From positions 1-9,817 of the forward strand of contig JAUQXG010000095.1 of NCBI GenBank assembly GCA_030834765.1: a stretch of 9,817 nt of DNA, written 5' to 3'. Both the position numbers and the translations under genes were made by a program. The notes under the pieces were generated by a model. That model made no database searches. It saw only the letters and a list, made by a program, of their open reading frames with translations, and had not been told where the DNA came from. Below are positions 1 through 7,276 of the stretch, piece by piece. Position 1 is the stretch's first letter. Every line of letters begins with the position of its first letter. Source of the DNA: Lutispora sp. (GTDB lineage Bacteria; Bacillota; Clostridia; Lutisporales; Lutisporaceae).

Positions 1-1
1 T

Positions 2-124
2 TCATGGCCTAATTCTCTCGATGATAGTGTAGCTAGAGAAGAATGGGGATGGAATCCCAAATATGATCTTGCTTCCATGACAATTGATATGCTTGAAAAA
101 CTTAAAATCAAACTTATAAAGTAA
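2..124 (+). CDS. C-terminal end of an SDR-type L-threonine 3-dehydrogenase / NAD-dependent epimerase-fold protein (5' partial)
   Basis: Frame 2 is open from the window edge to a TAA at 122-124, giving 40 residues that begin SWPNSLDDSVAREEWGW and continue with a NPKYDL segment. This SWP-x-S-L/I-DDS-x-A-R-x-(D/E)WGW-x-P-x-YDL pattern is what I recall for the C-terminus of the short-chain-dehydrogenase type of L-threonine 3-dehydrogenase, which oxidises L-threonine to 2-amino-3-ketobutyrate with NAD+ in the cytoplasm. Such proteins share the fold of UDP-sugar epimerases, so another extended-SDR enzyme is the main alternative. The Rossmann domain and catalytic YxxxK lie upstream of the window, so function is assigned only from the tail. 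A terminator begins at the base after the stop, so this gene is not transcriptionally joined to the EF-G-like gene downstream. Confidence 0.72.
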   Translation, partial: SWPNSLDDSVAREEWGWNPKYDLASMTIDMLEKLKIKLIK

Positions 125-157
125 GTAAAACCCTGCATTGGCAGGGTTTTACTTTTT
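125..157 (+). terminator. Intrinsic terminator after the dehydrogenase gene
   Basis: A perfect 12-bp inverted repeat (125-136 with 141-152, loop ATTG at 137-140) is followed by five T residues at 153-157. The stem has a CCCTGC/GCAGGG core flanked by A and T, so it may also work in the reverse direction, although no convergent gene is seen. Confidence 0.93.
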
Positions 158-263
158 CTGTTTCACCAAATAGGCCAAATATAAATATTTTGCTCTTTAC
201 TTTTTTCTTACTTAAAGATAAAATAAAAATTACAGAATCAATAGAATATTTAAACTATTGCGA

Positions 264-294
264 TTGAAAAGGCCAACCTTAGGTAAAATATAAT
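264..294 (+). promoter_or_regulatory. Probable sigma-A promoter of the EF-G-like gene
   Basis: A perfect TATAAT lies at 289-294, and the best -35 candidate, TTGAAA at 264-269, is 19 bases upstream, slightly longer than the ideal 17. The start point would fall near 300, leaving a short leader of about 20 bases before the ATG. An alternative -35 (TTGCGA, 258-263) would fit only a shifted -10. The rest of 158-263 is AT-rich, with no gene or further structure that I can support. Confidence 0.5.
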
Positions 295-320
295 ATATAC
301 CAAAAAAAGGGGGAGTTTTT

Positions 321-2396
321 ATGAAAGATTATAAGACCGAGAACCTTCGCAACATAGGACTTATCGGACATGGTAGTTCAGGAAAGACCACAATCGCAGA
401 GGCAATGCTTTTTAACACAGGTATACTAGACAGATTTGGTAAAGTAGATGATGGAACCACTACCCTAGACTTTGATCCAGAGGAAATCAAAAGAAAAATT
501 ACAATTACTTCTGGATTTGCTCCATGTGATTGGAAAAATGTAAGAATTAATGTTATTGATACGCCAGGTTATTTCGACTTTGTAGGTGAAGTTGTCGCAA
601 GTCTTAAAGTATGCGATAGCGCAGTTATAGTTGTTGATGCAGTTTCCGGAATTGAAGTTGGAGCTGAAAAGGCATGGGATTATGTTTGTGAAGATAAGAT
701 ACCAGGTATATTCTTCATCAACAAAATGGATAGAGAAAATGCAAACTTCTCAAGGGTGTTAACTCAATTAAGAGAAGTTTTTGGAAATAAAATAATACCA
801 TTTGAGCTTCCTATAGGATCAGAAGCCAACTTCCAAGGAGTTGTAGATCTTATTGAAATGAAGTCAAGAATGAACGAAAATGGCAAATGTATAGATTGTG
901 AAATCCCAGCCGATATGGCGGATGAGATAGAAGAATATAGAGCAATGATTATTGAAGCAGTAGCTCAAACTGATGAAGCTTTAATGGAGAAATTTTTCAA
1001 CGGCGAAGAGTTGACAGAAGAAGAGATAATGAAAGGCCTAAGAGCAGGTGTGATTCAAGGTGATTTGTTGCCGGTTCTTTGTGGGTCAGCAACTAAAAAC
1101 CTAGGGATACAAACATTGATGGAAACAGTACAGCATTTTATGCCCGCACCTAGTGATATTGCTCATTTTGAATGTACCAATCTGAAAACAAAAGAACATG
1201 AATTAAAAGCTATAAAAGCAGATGGTCCTTTTAGTGCTCAAATATTCAAGACTGTTGCAGATCCATTTGTAGGCAAGATTTCATTATTCAAAGTAATATC
1301 GGGAACAATGAAATCAGATATGGAAGTACTTAACACAAATAAAGATAAAAAAGAAAGAATAAGTAACCTTTTCCTTTTAAGAGGCAAGAAACAAGTGCCT
1401 ATGGATAAGCTGATTGCAGGAGATGTTGGTGCAGTTGCAAAGCTACAGTATTCAACCACAGGAGATACGTTAAGCGATATAAATAATCCTGTTTTATTTG
1501 ATAAAATAAATTTTCCGGCTCCATGCATCGCAATGGGCATTGAACCAAAGTCAAAAGGTGATGAAGACAAAATAGGTTCAGGACTCCAAAGATTAATGGA
1601 AGAGGATCCAACCTTAAAGGTTGAAAAAAATACAGAAACCCACCAAACACTAGTATATGGTCTTGGAGAACAGCACCTTGAGATCGTTTGCAAGAAGCTT
1701 TTAAATAAGTTTGGGATAGATGTAGTATTGAAAGAACCTATCATTCCCTATAGAGAAACCATCAAGAAACGCGCCAAGGCAGAAGGAAAGCATAAAAAGC
1801 AATCTGGTGGTCATGGACAATTCGGTCATGTTTGGATTGAGTATGAACCAATAGAAGATAGAAGCAAGGAATTTGATTTTGTGGATAAAGTTGTTGGAGG
1901 AGCGGTTCCAAGACAATATATTCCAGCAGTGGAAAAAGGCTTGCAAGAGTGTATGCTAGAAGGAGTGCTTGCAGGCTATCCAGTTGTGAATGTAAGATGT
2001 ACTTTAGTTGACGGCTCATTCCATCCTGTTGATTCAGCAGAAATGCCATTTAAAATTGCCGCGGCACTGTCCTTTAGGAAAGGTGTAGCTGAGGCAGGAC
2101 CAATACTTCTTGAGCCTATCAATCATATTGAAGTTATGGTACCAGATAGTTATATGGGTGATATCATTGGAGATTTGAATAAGAAAAGAGGCAGAATCCT
2201 TGGTATGGAAAAAGACGGAAAACTTCAGAAGGTCACAGCAGAAGCCCCTCTTGCGGAATTGGCAAAATATGCTACGGATTTAAGATCTATGACACAAGCA
2301 AGAGGAAGTTTTAGCATGAGATTTGAAAGGTATGAAGAAGTACCAGCATTAGCGGCTCAAAAGGTAATTGATGCTGCAAAAGCAGATAAAGCATAA
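321..2396 (+). CDS. Elongation factor G-like translational GTPase (EF-G-2-like paralogue)
   Basis: This 691-residue cytoplasmic protein has the full EF-G architecture: G domain (about 1-275), domain II (about 300-390), domain III (about 400-475), domain IV (about 480-600) and domain V (about 605-690). Seen motifs are the P-loop GHGSSGKT at 16-23, G3 DTPGY at 80-84, G4 NKMD at 134-137, and the domain IV tip loop QSGGHGQFGHV at 494-504. Canonical EF-G has GHIDAGKT, an RGITI switch I and DTPGH; here these read GHGSSGKT, RKITI and DTPGY, so the catalytic His is Tyr. These differences resemble the EF-G-2 paralogue known from Thermus thermophilus. It may promote ribosomal translocation or a specialised ribosome step; tetracycline-type ribosome protection is less likely. 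The ATG follows an AGGGGGAG ribosome site (308-315), and the gene is monocistronic between a promoter and a terminator. The assignment as a translational GTPase is firm; its exact role is not. Confidence 0.93.
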   Translation: MKDYKTENLRNIGLIGHGSSGKTTIAEAMLFNTGILDRFGKVDDGTTTLDFDPEEIKRKITITSGFAPCDWKNVRINVIDTPGYFDFVGEVVASLKVCDSAVIVVDAVSGIEVGAEKAWDYVCEDKIPGIFFINKMDRENANFSRVLTQLREVFGNKIIPFELPIGSEANFQGVVDLIEMKSRMNENGKCIDCEIPADMADEIEEYRAMIIEAVAQTDEALMEKFFNGEELTEEEIMKGLRAGVIQGDLLPVLCGSATKNLGIQTLMETVQHFMPAPSDIAHFECTNLKTKEHELKAIKADGPFSAQIFKTVADPFVGKISLFKVISGTMKSDMEVLNTNKDKKERISNLFLLRGKKQVPMDKLIAGDVGAVAKLQYSTTGDTLSDINNPVLFDKINFPAPCIAMGIEPKSKGDEDKIGSGLQRLMEEDPTLKVEKNTETHQTLVYGLGEQHLEIVCKKLLNKFGIDVVLKEPIIPYRETIKKRAKAEGKHKKQSGGHGQFGHVWIEYEPIEDRSKEFDFVDKVVGGAVPRQYIPAVEKGLQECMLEGVLAGYPVVNVRCTLVDGSFHPVDSAEMPFKIAAALSFRKGVAEAGPILLEPINHIEVMVPDSYMGDIIGDLNKKRGRILGMEKDGKLQKVTAEAPLAELAKYATDLRSMTQARGSFSMRFERYEEVPALAAQKVIDAAKADKA

Positions 2397-2406
2397 AATC
2401 TATAGC

Positions 2407-2444
2407 AAACAGATCAACCTAATGTTAGGTTGGTCTGTTTTTTT
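2407..2444 (+). terminator. Intrinsic terminator after the EF-G-like gene
   Basis: A 15-bp stem (2407-2421 with 2426-2440, one G-U pair at 2414/2433, loop ATGT) runs straight into a seven-T tract at 2438-2444. It starts 10 bases after the stop codon and closes the EF-G-like unit. Confidence 0.93.
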
Positions 2445-2565
2445 AAGGGGTTTTTATCTATTATAGAAGAAAAATAATTATTTAGGAATTTTAAGCTAGA
2501 TAGGGATATATAACTATATTTAAAGGTAAACTTATTAAAACACCGATAATGACACAAAGCAATAT
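2445..2565. other. AT-rich intergenic stretch with no recognisable gene
   Basis: This is the upstream part of the 305-base gap between the EF-G-like gene and ctsR. It is very AT-rich, with stop codons in all frames and no RNA gene or repeat that I can support. A small inverted repeat (AAAGCA at 2556-2561, TGCTTT at 2576-2581) straddles the ctsR -35 region but is short and may be chance. Confidence 0.6.
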
Positions 2566-2595
2566 TTGTATAAAGTGCTTTTCATTTACTATAAT
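2566..2595 (+). promoter_or_regulatory. Probable sigma-A promoter of the ctsR-mcsA-mcsB-clpC operon
   Basis: Two overlapping TATAAT hexamers lie at 2590-2595 and 2595-2600. The first is 18 bases downstream of TTGTAT (2566-2571), the best -35 candidate. Transcription would start around 2601-2608, within or just before the CtsR operator. That is the expected layout for a repressor that blocks polymerase. Confidence 0.62.
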
Positions 2596-2604
2596 ATAAT
2601 TAAA

Positions 2605-2621
2605 GGTCAAAGAAAGTCAAA
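2605..2621 (+). promoter_or_regulatory. CtsR operator (tandem heptad direct repeat)
   Basis: The sequence GGTCAAA (2605-2611), GAA (2612-2614), AGTCAAA (2615-2621) matches the CtsR consensus RGTCAAA-NAN-RGTCAAA at every defined position. The heptads are 10 bases apart, one helical turn, so a CtsR dimer would read both on the same face. The operator sits just after the -10, overlapping the expected transcription start, and so implies autoregulation of the whole operon. A further, out-of-phase partial heptad (AGTCAGA) follows at 2621-2627. Confidence 0.95.
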
Positions 2622-2639
2622 GTCAGAAAGAGTGATGGG

Positions 2640-2688
2640 TTGAAAAGACTGCATCTTTTCAATTTGATTTTGATGCAGCAAAGCTGCA
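2640..2688 (+). promoter_or_regulatory. Structured 5' leader of ctsR with mutually exclusive hairpins
   Basis: Three stems can be drawn in the leader. Stem A pairs 2640-2647 with 2655-2662 (8 bp, 7-base loop). Stem B pairs 2674-2679 with 2683-2688 (TGCAGC/GCTGCA, 3-base loop) and ends at the first base of the ribosome site AGGAAGAGG (2688-2696). Stem C pairs CTGCATC at 2649-2655 with GATGCAG at 2672-2678; it cannot form fully with A or with B, because it shares base 2655 with A and bases 2674-2678 with B. The pairings are seen in the sequence. That they regulate ctsR translation or mRNA stability is inference. Confidence 0.4.
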
Positions 2689-2701
2689 GGAAGAGGTCAA
2701 T

Positions 2702-3175
2702 ATGTCAAGAATAAGCGATATGATAGAAAAGTTTATAAATGAGTTGATTGAATCTAGCAAAGGCTCTATAGAAATACAAAGGAATGAACTTGCTAATTAT
2801 TTTAGCTGTGCTCCTTCCCAAATAAATTATGTACTTACTACCAGATTTACAACGGATAGAGGCTATAGTATCCAATCAAAAAGAGGTGGCGGTGGGTGCA
2901 TAAAGATTACTCGAGTTATCATAGATGGAGATGAATTCTTAGAGCAGATATTATCAGCAGGAATTGGAAGCAATATCAGTAAAGCAAAGGCCTATGAGAT
3001 GTTAGAAATTTTACTGGTAAAAGAACTATTAGACAAAAGATCTAGAGATATTATAAAAGCTGCCATAGATGATAGTACTTTATCCATGATACCTATAGAG
3101 TTTAGAGATTTTGTGAGGGCCCAGATCATGAAGGCAGCAATCATAGCAGCTCTCATAAATACTCATCATAGTTAG
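2702..3175 (+). CDS. ctsR: Transcriptional repressor CtsR of class III heat-shock genes
   Basis: CtsR is a dimeric DNA-binding repressor that holds down clpC, clpP and related protein-quality-control genes at normal temperature. At 157 residues the protein has family length. The winged helix-turn-helix lies at about 1-72, with the characteristic segment PSQINYVLTTRFT at 38-50. The wing carries Arg61 followed by four glycines (62-65); this glycine-rich loop is known as the intrinsic heat sensor, and the wing arginine is a McsB phosphorylation target in Bacillus. The C-terminal helical half (about 75-150), which mediates dimerisation and McsB contact, keeps the RAQIMKAA segment. The ATG has AGAGG five bases upstream. 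It is first in its operon and lies downstream of its own operator, so it is autoregulated. The stop codon overlaps the mcsA ribosome site, which suggests translational coupling. Confidence 0.97.
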   Translation: MSRISDMIEKFINELIESSKGSIEIQRNELANYFSCAPSQINYVLTTRFTTDRGYSIQSKRGGGGCIKITRVIIDGDEFLEQILSAGIGSNISKAKAYEMLEILLVKELLDKRSRDIIKAAIDDSTLSMIPIEFRDFVRAQIMKAAIIAALINTHHS

Positions 3176-3186
3176 GAGGAATTTTT

Positions 3187-3711
3187 ATGATTTGTGAACA
3201 ATGCGGGAAGAAGGCAGCTACGGTTCATATAACCAAGATAGAAAATGGAAAGAAATCAGATATGCATTTATGTGATCAATGTGCAGTAGCAAGCAGTCCT
3301 TTTCATATGAGTCCAACTTTTACAATGAGCGATTTGCTGGCAGGATTAATAAATTCCGGATCAGTTCCCATGAATATGGATGTTTTGCAACAGCCAAAAT
3401 GCGATGTATGTGGTCTATCCTATGATAGATTTAAATCTACAGGAAGATTTGGATGCAGCAATTGTTATACTGTTTTCGGAGAAAGATTGAATCCATTATT
3501 TAAAAGAGTCCACGGGAATACCACACATACCGGCAAGATTCCCAGTAAAGCAGGAGCAAGAATAAAAACAATAAGATTAGTAGAAAAGCTGAAAATTAAA
3601 TTAGAGGAAGCTATACAAAATGAAGAATATGAAAGGGCAGCACAGTTGAGAGATGAAATAAAGCAAATAGCCGCCAACTCAAAGGAGGGAGCTGCTGATG
3701 TGTTGGATTAA
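3187..3711 (+). CDS. mcsA: McsA, zinc-binding activator of the McsB arginine kinase (UVR domain protein)
   Basis: McsA is the cytoplasmic partner that stimulates McsB kinase and helps it act on CtsR and ClpC. The 174-residue protein has four CxxC pairs (Cys3/6, 29/32, 72/75 and 90/93), which would form two zinc-binding modules. After a basic linker comes a C-terminal UVR motif at about 135-162, with the core EEYERAAQLRDEI. The same motif recurs in the middle domain of ClpC encoded two genes downstream. The zinc cysteines are also linked to redox and metal-stress sensing in the family. An AGGAGGA ribosome site (3174-3180) begins inside the ctsR stop codon. The 3' end overlaps the mcsB start by 14 bases in another frame. 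All key cysteines are present, and nothing looks degraded. Confidence 0.96.
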   Translation: MICEQCGKKAATVHITKIENGKKSDMHLCDQCAVASSPFHMSPTFTMSDLLAGLINSGSVPMNMDVLQQPKCDVCGLSYDRFKSTGRFGCSNCYTVFGERLNPLFKRVHGNTTHTGKIPSKAGARIKTIRLVEKLKIKLEEAIQNEEYERAAQLRDEIKQIAANSKEGAADVLD

Positions 3712-4717
3712 TGATGATGGACCAATGAATGAAATTATATTAAGCAGCCGAGTAAGACTTGCAAGGAATATAAACAAAATTCCATTTCCTTCAATCGTAA
3801 AACTAGAAGAAGCAGAAAATGTGATAAAACAAATAAAAGAAGCCTATGAGAACGAAAATAAAAATTTTGATTTCTTTGATATGAAAAGCACAACTGCTGT
3901 TCAAAAACAAGTACTTTTAGAGAACCATTTGATCAGCCCAGATTTAATGAAAAAGGGAGAAGGAAGTGGTGCACTAATCAGTAATGATAAATGTGTAAGC
4001 ATCATGATTAATGAAGAGGATCATATAAGAATACAAACAATTTACGGAGGGCTTCAGATAAGAAGAGCATGGGAAGAAGCTTCAAAGATAGACGATCTTT
4101 TAGAAAAAAATGTTCAGTACGCCTTTGATGAAAATTGGGGTTATTTGACCAGTTGCCCAACCAATGTAGGAACTGGAATGAGAGCTTCCGTCATGGTGCA
4201 TTTACCAGGGTTAAATATAAGCGGCAATATAAACAAGATACTTCAGACTGTTGTACAGTTAGGATTAACAATTAGGGGCTTGTATGGGGAAGGAACGGAC
4301 ATAGTCGGAAATATGTTCCAAATATCAAATCAGATTACTTTAGGAAGATCTGAAGAAGAAATTGTAGAAAATTTGACCGCAGTAACAAATCAAATCATAG
4401 AAAAAGAAAAAGAGGCAAGAAGTCTTTTGATTAGTAATAGTAAGGTGCAAATAGAAGATAAGATATGGCGCTCTTGGGGGCTTATGAAAAATGCAAGAAT
4501 GATGCAAAGCTATGAATGTTTGAAACTGATTTCAGATATTAGATTAGGTGTAGATTTAGAGGTGTTACCTAAGATTCCTTTAGAAATACTAAATGAAATA
4601 ATGATAGAAACCCAGAGTGCCAATATACAGATAAAATATGATCATGAATTAAATGCAAATGATAGAGACATTATAAGAGCAGAAATAATAAGAAACAAGC
4701 TAAGGAATATGGAATAG
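3698..4717 (+). CDS. mcsB: Protein-arginine kinase McsB
   Basis: McsB transfers phosphate from ATP to protein arginines. This inactivates CtsR and tags misfolded proteins for ClpC-ClpP. It shares the phosphagen kinase catalytic fold. Seen features are the nucleotide-site segment ILSSRVRLARN (14-24), NEEDH (105-109) with a catalytic Glu, SCPTNVGTGMRAS (152-164) with the conserved Cys153, and GEGT with Glu198, the likely second catalytic Glu. Near the C-terminus RDIIRA (323-328) matches the RDxxRA motif of the phospho-arginine binding allosteric site. At 339 residues it is somewhat shorter than the roughly 363 of Bacillus, mainly at the N-terminus. The ATG at 3698 is chosen because AAGGAGGG (3682-3689) lies eight bases upstream, inside mcsA, and the preserved ILSSR block follows closely. 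A later ATG at 3725 lacks such a site. The overlap with mcsA indicates coupled synthesis of the two partners. Confidence 0.97.
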   Translation: MCWINDDGPMNEIILSSRVRLARNINKIPFPSIVKLEEAENVIKQIKEAYENENKNFDFFDMKSTTAVQKQVLLENHLISPDLMKKGEGSGALISNDKCVSIMINEEDHIRIQTIYGGLQIRRAWEEASKIDDLLEKNVQYAFDENWGYLTSCPTNVGTGMRASVMVHLPGLNISGNINKILQTVVQLGLTIRGLYGEGTDIVGNMFQISNQITLGRSEEEIVENLTAVTNQIIEKEKEARSLLISNSKVQIEDKIWRSWGLMKNARMMQSYECLKLISDIRLGVDLEVLPKIPLEILNEIMIETQSANIQIKYDHELNANDRDIIRAEIIRNKLRNME

Positions 4718-4742
4718 CAGTATAGAAAGTGGAGGAAAAAAT

Positions 4743-7169
4743 ATGGGAATGTTTGATAAGTTTACAGAAATGGCTCAAAAAGTACTTTTGTTTGCCCAAG
4801 ATGAAGCCGTTAGATTAAAACACCCTTATATAGGTACAGAACATTTATTGTTAGGTCTTATAAGGGAAGGCGATGGAATCGCATCACAAGTATTAAACAA
4901 TAAAGGAATAAAGCTTGAAATAGTAAGGCAGCAAATAGAAGGAGCTTTAGGAATAGGAAAAGATGAGATTACACAAGTAATGGGTTATACGCCTAGAACA
5001 AAGACTGTTTTAGAGCTTAGCATCAATGAAGCCAGAATGTTAGGGCATAATTACGTAGGAACAGAGCATATATTACTAGGTTTAATCAGAGAAGGAGAAG
5101 GCGTAGCAGCTCAGCTTTTGGCAGCTATGGGCATGGATTTGCAATCTTGTGAAAAAGAGATAATGAATCTTCTTAACAATCAAGGAAATGGTCAAAAGAC
5201 AGCGGAAAGCGCAAATACAGATACTCCTTCACTCAATAAATTTGGGCGAGATTTAACAGATATGGCCAGAGAAGGCAAGTTAGATCCTGTTATTGGAAGA
5301 GAAAAAGAGATAGAAAGAGTCATTCAGATATTAAGCAGAAGGACTAAAAATAATCCTTGCTTGATAGGAGAACCTGGTGTTGGAAAGACTGCTGTAGCAG
5401 AGGGGCTGGCTCAAAAAATAGTAGAAGGTAATATACCTGAAATACTGAAAGATAAAAGAGTCGTATCCCTAGATTTATCATCTATGGTAGCTGGTGCAAA
5501 GTATAGAGGTGAATTTGAAGAAAGATTAAAGAGTGTAATGAGTGAAATCATAAAAACGAAAAACATTATACTGTTTATTGATGAGCTTCACACGATAATT
5601 GGTGCTGGCGGGGCAGAAGGAGCTATTGATGCTTCTAATATTTTAAAACCTGCACTTGCTAGAGGAGAAATACAGGCTATAGGTGCAACCACATTAGACG
5701 AATATAAAAAACATGTGGAAAAAGATACCGCATTAGAGAGAAGATTTCAACCAGTTACAGTAGGCGAACCTACAAAAGAAGAAACTCTTGAAATATTAAA
5801 CGGATTAAGAGATAAATATGAAGCGCATCATAAGGTTAAAATATCAGATGAGGCGATGAAGGCGGCAGTAGAGTTATCGGATAGATACATTACAGATAGA
5901 TTTCTTCCTGATAAAGCCATAGATTTGATCGATGAAGCAGCATCTAAAGTGAGAATCAGAGCTTTTACTGTAACTCCTGATGTAAAAAAAATAGAAGAAG
6001 CTATAGAAAATCTACAGAAAGAAAAGTCAGAAGCCATAAGCTGCCAGAACTATGAGAAGGCGGCACAAATAAGAGATCAAGAGCAAAACTTAAAAAAAGA
6101 GTTGGATGATGTAAGAAAAGGATGGGGAGACAAAGCAAAAAGATCCGACTTAATTGTGAGAGTAGAAGAGATTGAGCAAATTGTCTCTAGCTGGACAGGT
6201 ATTCCAGTGACCAAACTTGCCCAAGAAGAATCCAGCAGATTGTTAAATCTGGAATCAATTATTCACGAAAGAGTGATAGGACAAGAAGAAGCTGTAAAAG
6301 CGGTATCTAAAGCCATAAAAAGGGCAAGGGTTGGACTAAAAGACCCGAAAAGACCTGTAGGATCATTTATTTTCTTAGGACCAACAGGAGTAGGCAAAAC
6401 GGAGCTTTCAAAAGCTTTAGCAGAAGCTCTTTTTGGAGATGAGAATGCAACTATCAGAATTGATATGTCGGAATACATGGAAAAGCATACTGTTTCCAGA
6501 CTTATTGGCTCGCCTCCAGGATATGTAGGCTATGATGAAGGCGGACAATTAACAGAAAAAGTAAGGAGAAAGCCATATTCAGTTGTATTATTTGATGAAA
6601 TTGAAAAGGCTCATCCAGATGTATTTAACATATTGCTTCAAATATTAGATGATGGAAGACTTACGGATGGGAGCGGCAGAACGGTTGATTTTAGAAATAC
6701 TGTAGTTATCATGACTTCAAATGTAGGAGCCGGCACAATAAAGAAGCAAAAGCAGCTAGGCTTCGTTACAAGTGTAAATGAAAAAGAAAATGAATATGAA
6801 AGAATGAAAGATAATATAATGGAAGACTTAAAAAGAACCTTCCGACCAGAGTTCCTGAATAGGATAGATGAAGTGATTGTATTCCATCAACTAGAAGAAG
6901 AACATTTAAAGCAAATAGTAGAACTGATGTTAAAATCCTTAGCTAACAGAATGAAAGAACTAGAGGTTGATATGGAAGTCAGTGATAAAGCAAAAATATT
7001 ACTGGTGAAAAAAGGATATGATCAAGTATATGGAGCCAGACCTTTAAGACGTTCTATTCAAAAGATGGTAGAAGATAAATTATCAGAAGAGATGCTAAAG
7101 GGAAATGTGACAAAAGGAAGTAGGATATTCATAGATGAAGAAAATGAAGAATTAGTTTTTAAGAGCTGA
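4743..7169 (+). CDS. clpC: AAA+ unfoldase ClpC, ATPase partner of ClpP
   Basis: ClpC is a hexameric Hsp100 chaperone that unfolds phospho-arginine-marked and adaptor-delivered proteins and threads them into ClpP. The 808 residues show the full layout. The N-domain has two internal repeats (about 3-70 and 78-145), with GTEH at 31-34 and 106-109. The first ATPase domain has Walker A GEPGVGKT at 209-216 and Asp280-Glu281. The middle domain carries a UVR-type coiled coil (about 414-460). The second ATPase domain has Walker A GPTGVGKT at 546-553 and Asp618-Glu619. Leu672-Gly-Phe674 is the ClpP-docking tripeptide, so this is a protease-linked unfoldase and not a ClpB-type disaggregase. Glu33 and Glu108 match the residues I recall as phospho-arginine receptors in B. 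subtilis ClpC (E32, E106). GGAGG (4731-4735) lies seven bases before the ATG. It is the last gene before a terminator, 25 bases after mcsB. Confidence 0.98.
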   Translation: MGMFDKFTEMAQKVLLFAQDEAVRLKHPYIGTEHLLLGLIREGDGIASQVLNNKGIKLEIVRQQIEGALGIGKDEITQVMGYTPRTKTVLELSINEARMLGHNYVGTEHILLGLIREGEGVAAQLLAAMGMDLQSCEKEIMNLLNNQGNGQKTAESANTDTPSLNKFGRDLTDMAREGKLDPVIGREKEIERVIQILSRRTKNNPCLIGEPGVGKTAVAEGLAQKIVEGNIPEILKDKRVVSLDLSSMVAGAKYRGEFEERLKSVMSEIIKTKNIILFIDELHTIIGAGGAEGAIDASNILKPALARGEIQAIGATTLDEYKKHVEKDTALERRFQPVTVGEPTKEETLEILNGLRDKYEAHHKVKISDEAMKAAVELSDRYITDRFLPDKAIDLIDEAASKVRIRAFTVTPDVKKIEEAIENLQKEKSEAISCQNYEKAAQIRDQEQNLKKELDDVRKGWGDKAKRSDLIVRVEEIEQIVSSWTGIPVTKLAQEESSRLLNLESIIHERVIGQEEAVKAVSKAIKRARVGLKDPKRPVGSFIFLGPTGVGKTELSKALAEALFGDENATIRIDMSEYMEKHTVSRLIGSPPGYVGYDEGGQLTEKVRRKPYSVVLFDEIEKAHPDVFNILLQILDDGRLTDGSGRTVDFRNTVVIMTSNVGAGTIKKQKQLGFVTSVNEKENEYERMKDNIMEDLKRTFRPEFLNRIDEVIVFHQLEEEHLKQIVELMLKSLANRMKELEVDMEVSDKAKILLVKKGYDQVYGARPLRRSIQKMVEDKLSEEMLKGNVTKGSRIFIDEENEELVFKS

Positions 7170-7198
7170 TGAGTGATTCAGGCCGATAAATACTCATT

Positions 7199-7251
7199 AA
7201 AGCCGATGAGGCCTCAACATATCGTTGAGCATCATCGGCTTTCCTCTTTTT
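7199..7251 (+). terminator. Intrinsic terminator after clpC
   Basis: The stem pairs 7199-7209 with 7232-7242 (11 bp) and, above a small 3/2 internal loop, 7213-7218 with 7224-7229 (6 bp). A loose T-rich tail (CCTCTTTTT) ends in five T at 7247-7251. A second possible hairpin (7169-7174 with 7192-7197) precedes it and starts in the clpC stop codon. Because the T-tract is interrupted, partial readthrough into radA is plausible. Confidence 0.82.
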
Positions 7252-7276
7252 AAATAATAATAGGTATTAGAAATCA

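Noticed and set aside
1238..2049. Several open frames of 80-170 codons on the minus strand inside the EF-G-like gene
   Set aside because: They overlap each other and a clear full-length gene, lack ribosome sites, and their translations show no recognisable domain.
321..2396. EF-G-like gene as a tetracycline-resistance ribosomal protection protein
   Set aside because: The domain IV tip and overall sequence resemble EF-G-2, the length is near 690, no TetM-like leader peptide is upstream, and no mobile-element context is present.
2556..2581. Inverted repeat AAAGCA/TGCTTT around the ctsR -35 as a second operator
   Set aside because: It is only six bases per arm with a 14-base gap in an AT-rich stretch and matches no known regulator site, such as the HrcA CIRCE element.
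2694..2700. AGGTCAA just before the ctsR start as another CtsR half-site
   Set aside because: It is a single heptad-like stretch without a partner at the 10-base spacing and is explained by the ribosome binding site.
4743..7169. ClpC read as a ClpB-type disaggregase
   Set aside because: The middle domain is the short UVR-type coiled coil and not the long ClpB propeller, an LGF ClpP loop is present, and the gene sits in the ctsR-mcsA-mcsB operon.
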